A stretch of DNA of 9,777 nt. Source: a bacterium. Lineage in GTDB: Bacteria > Vulcanimicrobiota > Xenobia > Xenobiales > Xenobiaceae. Position numbers and translations under genes: made by a program. How positions within the stretch are numbered: the stretch's first letter is position 1; each line of letters opens with the position of its first letter. The stretch spans positions 1 to 9,777 of the forward strand of contig JAFSXO010000131.1 of assembly GCA_017444045.1 (NCBI GenBank), given 5' to 3'. The notes beneath the pieces were generated by a model. The model did not search any database. It had not been told where the DNA came from and saw only the letters and a list, made by a program, of their open reading frames with translations. Of this stretch, positions 6,781-9,777 are shown in pieces.

Positions 6781-7689
6781 TTGCGAGTACGCATATGGGG
6801 CGCGCGCGGATCGGTTCCCACTCCGGGAGCGCATAAGGTTTATTTTGGCGGCAATACCTCCTGCGTGGAGATCGATGGGCAGACTGAGGATTTGCTTGTC
6901 TGCGATGCAGGTACTGGTCTGTATTATTTAGGCCAGGATATAATGCGCAGAGAATTGTCTCCCAAGCGCATCCATATTTTGCTTTCCCATCTGCATTGGG
7001 ACCATATTCAGGGCTTGCCTTTTTTTGCGCCGGCGTTTTCCCGCGATTATCAGGTGATTGTTTATTATCCCCGCTATATTTTCTCTTCTGGCGCCGACAT
7101 GCTGCGCCTGCAGCAGCGCTACAGCGGGCTGGATGATGCGGAACTAGACAAATATAGTCTGGATTATCGCGAGCTGGATGAGAGGGCTGCGGTAAAAATC
7201 GGTGGCTGGTGCCTGCGCACCGTAGCTCTTAATCATTCTGTTTTAGATTTGGGCTATCGTATAGAAGCCGAGGGCAAAAGTGTCTGCTATTGCACCGATG
7301 CTGAGCCCGGTGGCAAGCTGCTGCTTGGCAGTAATATTGACATCGAAGCCTTGCGCTCCGGGCAGATTAGCTTTGACGCTGGCGTGCTGCATGAAAGCGA
7401 CAGAGAGCTTCTGCGCTTTATATATGAAGCTGATCTTTGCATTCAGGACGCCATGTTTGACCGCGAATTATTTGAGCGCAGAGTGGGCTGGGGGCACAGT
7501 CCGTATGAGTTCACCATGGAATTAGCGTATATCGCTAAGGTTAAGCGTCTGCTCATGTTTCATTTTGACCCGGCAAATGACGATAATATGCTGAGAGCTG
7601 TAGAGGCTAAGGCCCGCGATTTGGCGGGAAGGTATCGCGAGAGTCTTCAGATTTTTAATGCGCGCGAGGGCTGGGAGCTTCTAGTCTAG
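6781..7689 (+). CDS. Metallo-beta-lactamase-fold hydrolase
   Basis: This 302-residue cytoplasmic protein has the MBL fold and is probably a two-metal hydrolase or phosphodiesterase. The metal-binding motif is intact: HLHWDH gives H70, H72, D74 and H75. Further likely ligands are H152 or D173 (in CYCTDAEPG) and a distal His, H239 or H261 (RLLMFHFDP). The N-terminus RVRIWGARGSVPTPG and the segment YFGGNTSCVEI are typical of a family of stand-alone MBL proteins related to cyclic-phosphate or phosphodiester hydrolases. The substrate cannot be assigned. The TTG at 6781 is chosen because the conserved N-terminus begins there and no ATG or GTG lies nearby in frame; purine-rich AAAGAGCGG just upstream can act as the ribosome site. 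It is probably co-translated with the HTH gene. Confidence 0.88.
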   Translation: MRVRIWGARGSVPTPGAHKVYFGGNTSCVEIDGQTEDLLVCDAGTGLYYLGQDIMRRELSPKRIHILLSHLHWDHIQGLPFFAPAFSRDYQVIVYYPRYIFSSGADMLRLQQRYSGLDDAELDKYSLDYRELDERAAVKIGGWCLRTVALNHSVLDLGYRIEAEGKSVCYCTDAEPGGKLLLGSNIDIEALRSGQISFDAGVLHESDRELLRFIYEADLCIQDAMFDRELFERRVGWGHSPYEFTMELAYIAKVKRLLMFHFDPANDDNMLRAVEAKARDLAGRYRESLQIFNAREGWELLV

Positions 7690-7815
7690 CTGCAGGCAAG
7701 GGTTTGCGTCTAAAAGTAGGATAGACTGAATTTTAAGCGAATTTATCAAAGTTTCATATTCACATTGGACTGCGTGCGAGGTTGCGCGGGATACTGTTGC
7801 TGAGGAGTTCTTTTT
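7690..7815 (+). other. Intergenic region upstream of the secreted-protein gene
   Basis: This holds the ribosome site TGAGGAG (7801-7807), eight bases before the ATG at 7816. The middle is AT-rich (about 7728-7765) and could hold a promoter, but no pair of -35/-10 boxes is convincing. No terminator was seen for the upstream MBL gene. Confidence 0.4.
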
Positions 7816-8952
7816 ATGAAATTACGTTTGTTGCCGGTGATGGCTTCGCTATGTGGTATGCTGTTTTGCGCTTCGGCTGCGCAAGCCAATTCTGTGTATG
7901 TGCATAATAAACCTATCGAAAATGTGCTGACCGTTAACAATACGGTATATGTGCCGTTTAATGATCTTATGAAGGGCTTGGGCCGTTCTTGGAGCGTCGA
8001 TGAAAGCGGCAAAATTATTTTGAAGGACTTTGCCGGTGCCGGTCCCGATCTGAAGAGTGCCGATATCGTTTTCGGTGGCGAGCTAGAGGGTTCGGGTGTA
8101 AAGGGCATGATGCACGGCGGTCAGGTGTGGGTTCCTGTGCGCATGGTGCGCATGCTGGGCTATGAGCTGTCCTATAATGCCAAGACCGAGATCGTTGACA
8201 TCGTTACCCCCCGCATGAAGACCGATGCCGATCGCGCTGCTGAGGCTGAAGTTAATCAGGCTCGTGCCGAGAGAGAGGCTAAGCTGGCCGAAGAGCGCGA
8301 GGCTGAGCGTGCCGCTTTAGAAGAGCGCAAGCAGGCTATGGCCGAACTTAAGGCCAAGCGGAACAGGGGCGAAGATGGTTCGCCTTCTGCTTCTGAGGCT
8401 GAGGCAAATCCCGCCGAAGGCTCCTATGACGAGGGCTTTGAAGTAGATGAGGAAGCGGCAGCTCGCCGTGTGGCCGCCAAACAGAAGGACATTGGCGGAG
8501 TTGAGTCCTATGACGATTTGGTCAGGGTTCAGCAGCAGCTCGATGAGCAGGACGCCGCCCGGCGCGCTGCTCGCCGTGAAGCGCAGAAACGTGCGGCCGA
8601 GGCTGAGGAAGCCAATGGCGGTGTCGCGGCAGATAAGGCAGCCGAGCCGGCTCCCAATGTTGTGGTATTTGCTCCCCGCGCCAATCCTGATTATTTCACA
8701 GGGCATATCGATATGACCGCTATCGTAAAGAATATCGGCAATTTGGCTGCTCAGGGAGTAAGCGCCACTCTTACCCTGGTAGCTCCTGACGGCTCTGTGC
8801 TAAACACTCAGCGGGTGAACCGTCAGTCGGTACCCGTTAATGGTCAGTGGGAAATAACCGCGGGCTATGACCATATCGATGGCACGTCTATGCCGCGCGG
8901 CAATTATCAGCTTCGCGTAGCGGCCGACTGCACTAATAAGCCGAAAAAGTAA
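7816..8952 (+). CDS. Secreted protein with copper-amine-oxidase-N-like domain, charged helix and C-terminal beta domain
   Basis: This 378-residue protein begins with a signal peptide: a Lys/Arg start, a hydrophobic core LLPVMASLCGMLFCASA, and a probable cleavage after AQA at residue 24. Residues 27-130 show two copies of the pattern of copper amine oxidase N-terminal-like domains: NNTVYVPFNDLMKGLGRSWS (41-60), then GQVWVPVRMVRMLGYELSY (102-120) ending in a TEIVDI strand. Such domains are common on secreted proteins of Bacillota and need not bind copper. Residues 136-270 are dominated by Ala, Glu, Arg and Lys and probably form long charged helices or coiled coils, interrupted by a Gly/Ser/Glu linker (184-207). 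Residues 281-371 look like a beta-sandwich (FxLYD/CARDB-like) with alternating strands, including NIGNLAAQGVSATLTLVAPDG. No LPXTG motif or terminal membrane anchor is present. A role in the cell envelope is inferred. A strong terminator follows. Confidence 0.85.
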   Translation: MKLRLLPVMASLCGMLFCASAAQANSVYVHNKPIENVLTVNNTVYVPFNDLMKGLGRSWSVDESGKIILKDFAGAGPDLKSADIVFGGELEGSGVKGMMHGGQVWVPVRMVRMLGYELSYNAKTEIVDIVTPRMKTDADRAAEAEVNQARAEREAKLAEEREAERAALEERKQAMAELKAKRNRGEDGSPSASEAEANPAEGSYDEGFEVDEEAAARRVAAKQKDIGGVESYDDLVRVQQQLDEQDAARRAARREAQKRAAEAEEANGGVAADKAAEPAPNVVVFAPRANPDYFTGHIDMTAIVKNIGNLAAQGVSATLTLVAPDGSVLNTQRVNRQSVPVNGQWEITAGYDHIDGTSMPRGNYQLRVAADCTNKPKK

Positions 8953-9008
8953 GCGCTGATTTTTATTAGTTCTGGGTAGCGACGAGAGCTGCGCAGAGCA
9001 TTAATTAA

Positions 9009-9052
9009 CTGGCATTCCGATGTGCTTTGTGTCGGGATGCCAGCATTTTTTT
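9009..9052 (+). terminator. Rho-independent terminator after the secreted-protein gene
   Basis: CTGGCATTCCGA (9009-9020) pairs with TCGGGATGCCAG (9032-9043) in a 12-bp stem with one G-U pair and an 11-base loop. After CA, seven T residues follow (9046-9052). It is a textbook + strand terminator 56 bases after the stop codon and separates this transcript from efp. Confidence 0.94.
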
Positions 9053-9078
9053 AAGATTGAGTATGCTAGCATGTTCGC

Positions 9079-9106
9079 GCAGTACCAGCTTCCGCGCTGG
9101 CACTGC
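9079..9106 (+). promoter_or_regulatory. Stem-loop in the region upstream of efp
   Basis: GCAGT-A-CCAGC (9079-9089) pairs with GCTGG-C-ACTGC (9096-9106): ten base pairs around one A/C mismatch with a TTCCGC loop. It is followed by TTTG, not a true T-run. It could be a second, weak transcription stop, part of a small RNA, or a leader structure. The pairing is clear and the role unknown. Confidence 0.5.
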
Positions 9107-9401
9107 TTTGCTTAGCTCAGATGTGCCTTGTGCGGAACTGGTTACGCGCAATGATCAGCAAACGGCAGCCCCGAATTGTATCTACGAAGCCTTAACTAAA
9201 TGGCATTGCGGCATGGATGATCGTAAAGGAAAAAATGTTTACACAGAGAATTAAATAATGTTTTTTTATTCTGCTCGTGGGCTATTTAGGGAGTAGATGC
9301 TTCAGATTGGCTATTAGCCGGTTTGGCAGCGTCCCAGCTCCTCCTAAAGCTTAGCGATGTCGTTTAGTCAAAACCTTTCACGGGCATTGTGTGCGAATTT
9401 G

Positions 9402-9424
9402 TGCGCGTAAGCTGAAGCCGCGCA
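9402..9424 (+). promoter_or_regulatory. GC-rich hairpin in the efp 5' leader
   Basis: TGCGCG (9402-9407) pairs with CGCGCA (9419-9424). An inner GC/GC pair closes a TGAA tetraloop after a TAA bulge. It ends 23 bases before the ribosome site of efp. It may affect translation or mRNA stability; this is inference from the fold alone. Confidence 0.4.
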
Positions 9425-9447
9425 AATACGTTCTCAAAACACTAACC

Positions 9448-9452
9448 GGAGG
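9448..9452 (+). promoter_or_regulatory. Ribosome binding site of efp
   Basis: GGAGG stands seven bases before the ATG at 9460, a near-ideal site that fixes the start. Confidence 0.85.
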
Positions 9453-9459
9453 ATCTTAC

Positions 9460-9777
9460 ATGATCTCTGTCAACGATTTTAAAACTGGCATTACCGTAGA
9501 AATAGATGGCGATTTGTTTCAGGTAATCGAATTCTTGCATGTTAAGCCGGGCAAGGGTGCTGCGTTTGTCCGCACTAAAATCCGCAATATTCGCACTGGC
9601 AACGTTTTGGAAAAGACGTTCCGCGGCGGTGAAAAAATTAAGAAGGCTCATATCGAGCATCGCCGTGTATCATTCACTTACATCGATGGCGAGATGTATC
9701 ACTTCATGGATCTGGAATCCTACGAAGACATCGCTATTGAAAAGGTACTGCTCGGCGACGATGTTAAATGGCTGAAG
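9460..9777 (+). CDS. efp: Elongation factor P, N-terminal part
   Basis: EF-P binds between the P and E sites of stalled ribosomes and helps form peptide bonds in polyproline stretches. The 106 visible codons run off the right edge; the full protein is normally about 185 residues. The N-terminal KOW-like domain is complete, with the tip loop VKPGKGAAF (28-36). K32 is the position that carries the post-translational modification in many bacteria. The loop context, followed by VRTKIRNIRTGNVLEKTF, closely resembles Bacillus subtilis EF-P, where I recall this lysine being modified with 5-aminopentanol. The central OB domain begins around HRRVSFTYIDGEMYHFMD. It follows a strong terminator and a long leader, so it appears to be transcribed on its own. 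No modification enzyme is in the window. Confidence 0.97.
   Translation, partial: MISVNDFKTGITVEIDGDLFQVIEFLHVKPGKGAAFVRTKIRNIRTGNVLEKTFRGGEKIKKAHIEHRRVSFTYIDGEMYHFMDLESYEDIAIEKVLLGDDVKWLK

Larger units (their letters stand above)
9053..9447 (+). other. Long non-coding stretch and leader before efp
   Basis: No convincing gene was found in nearly 400 bases. A 75-codon frame from 9027 starts with TTG inside the terminator, has no ribosome site and no family-like sequence. The region holds two stem-loops, listed separately, and an AT-rich patch at 9231-9270 with a T7 run (9261-9267) not preceded by a GC stem. The efp promoter must lie in here, but no -35/-10 pair could be fixed by eye. Confidence 0.6.

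Noticed and set aside
7765..7795. Possible promoter TTGGAC and GATACT before the secreted-protein gene
   Set aside because: The spacer is 19 bases and the implied transcription start would fall within the ribosome binding site, leaving almost no leader.
9027..9254. A 75-codon + strand frame between the terminator and efp
   Set aside because: It starts with TTG inside the terminator hairpin, has no ribosome site, contains a Cys/Ser-rich composition unlike its neighbours and matches no family I know.
9231..9267. A-run/T-run pairing with a T7 stretch as a second terminator
   Set aside because: Only A-T pairs could form the stem and the T-run is not preceded by a GC-rich hairpin.
1..9777. CRISPR arrays, tRNA or rRNA genes, phage or toxin-antitoxin loci
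   Set aside because: No spaced direct repeats, cloverleaf-like sequence or rRNA-like sequence was seen, and none of the coding regions resembles phage, integrase or toxin proteins.

Overview
The window looks like chromosomal DNA of an anaerobic, amino-acid-fermenting bacterium. All supported genes lie on the + strand. A Bacillota host is suggested by several features: strong purine-rich ribosome binding sites, GTG/TTG starts, a Bacillus-type EF-P loop, a secreted protein with a copper-amine-oxidase-N-like domain, and above all the methylaspartate route of glutamate fermentation. Negativicutes or Clostridia are the best guesses. The sequence alone does not fix the genus.

Region 1 (2-6323) is a tight catabolic operon that runs in from the left edge. 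It starts with the C-terminal half of glutamate mutase epsilon (GlmE), followed by methylaspartate ammonia-lyase with every known active-site residue in place. Next come three genes of unknown role: an AtuA/DUF1446 protein, a DUF4387 protein, and a uridine-kinase-like P-loop protein fused to an alanyl-tRNA-synthetase-type SAD-like domain. It ends with the two subunits of a class I fumarase-type hydratase, most likely mesaconase. Together the recognised enzymes would take glutamate to 3-methylaspartate, mesaconate (with ammonia release) and (S)-citramalate. GlmS, GlmL and citramalate lyase are not in view. The three passenger genes sit between the lyase and the hydratase and are the least understood part of the window.

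Region 2 (6324-7689) follows an AT-rich gap. It holds a small helix-turn-helix plus coiled-coil protein and, 5 bases after its stop, a metallo-beta-lactamase-fold hydrolase that starts with TTG.

Region 3 (7690-9052) holds a secreted protein (signal peptide, copper-amine-oxidase-N-like domain, long charged helix, C-terminal beta domain) and ends at a very clear Rho-independent terminator.

Region 4 (9053-9777) is about 400 bases without a convincing gene but with two stem-loops. It leads into elongation factor P (efp), which runs off the right edge.
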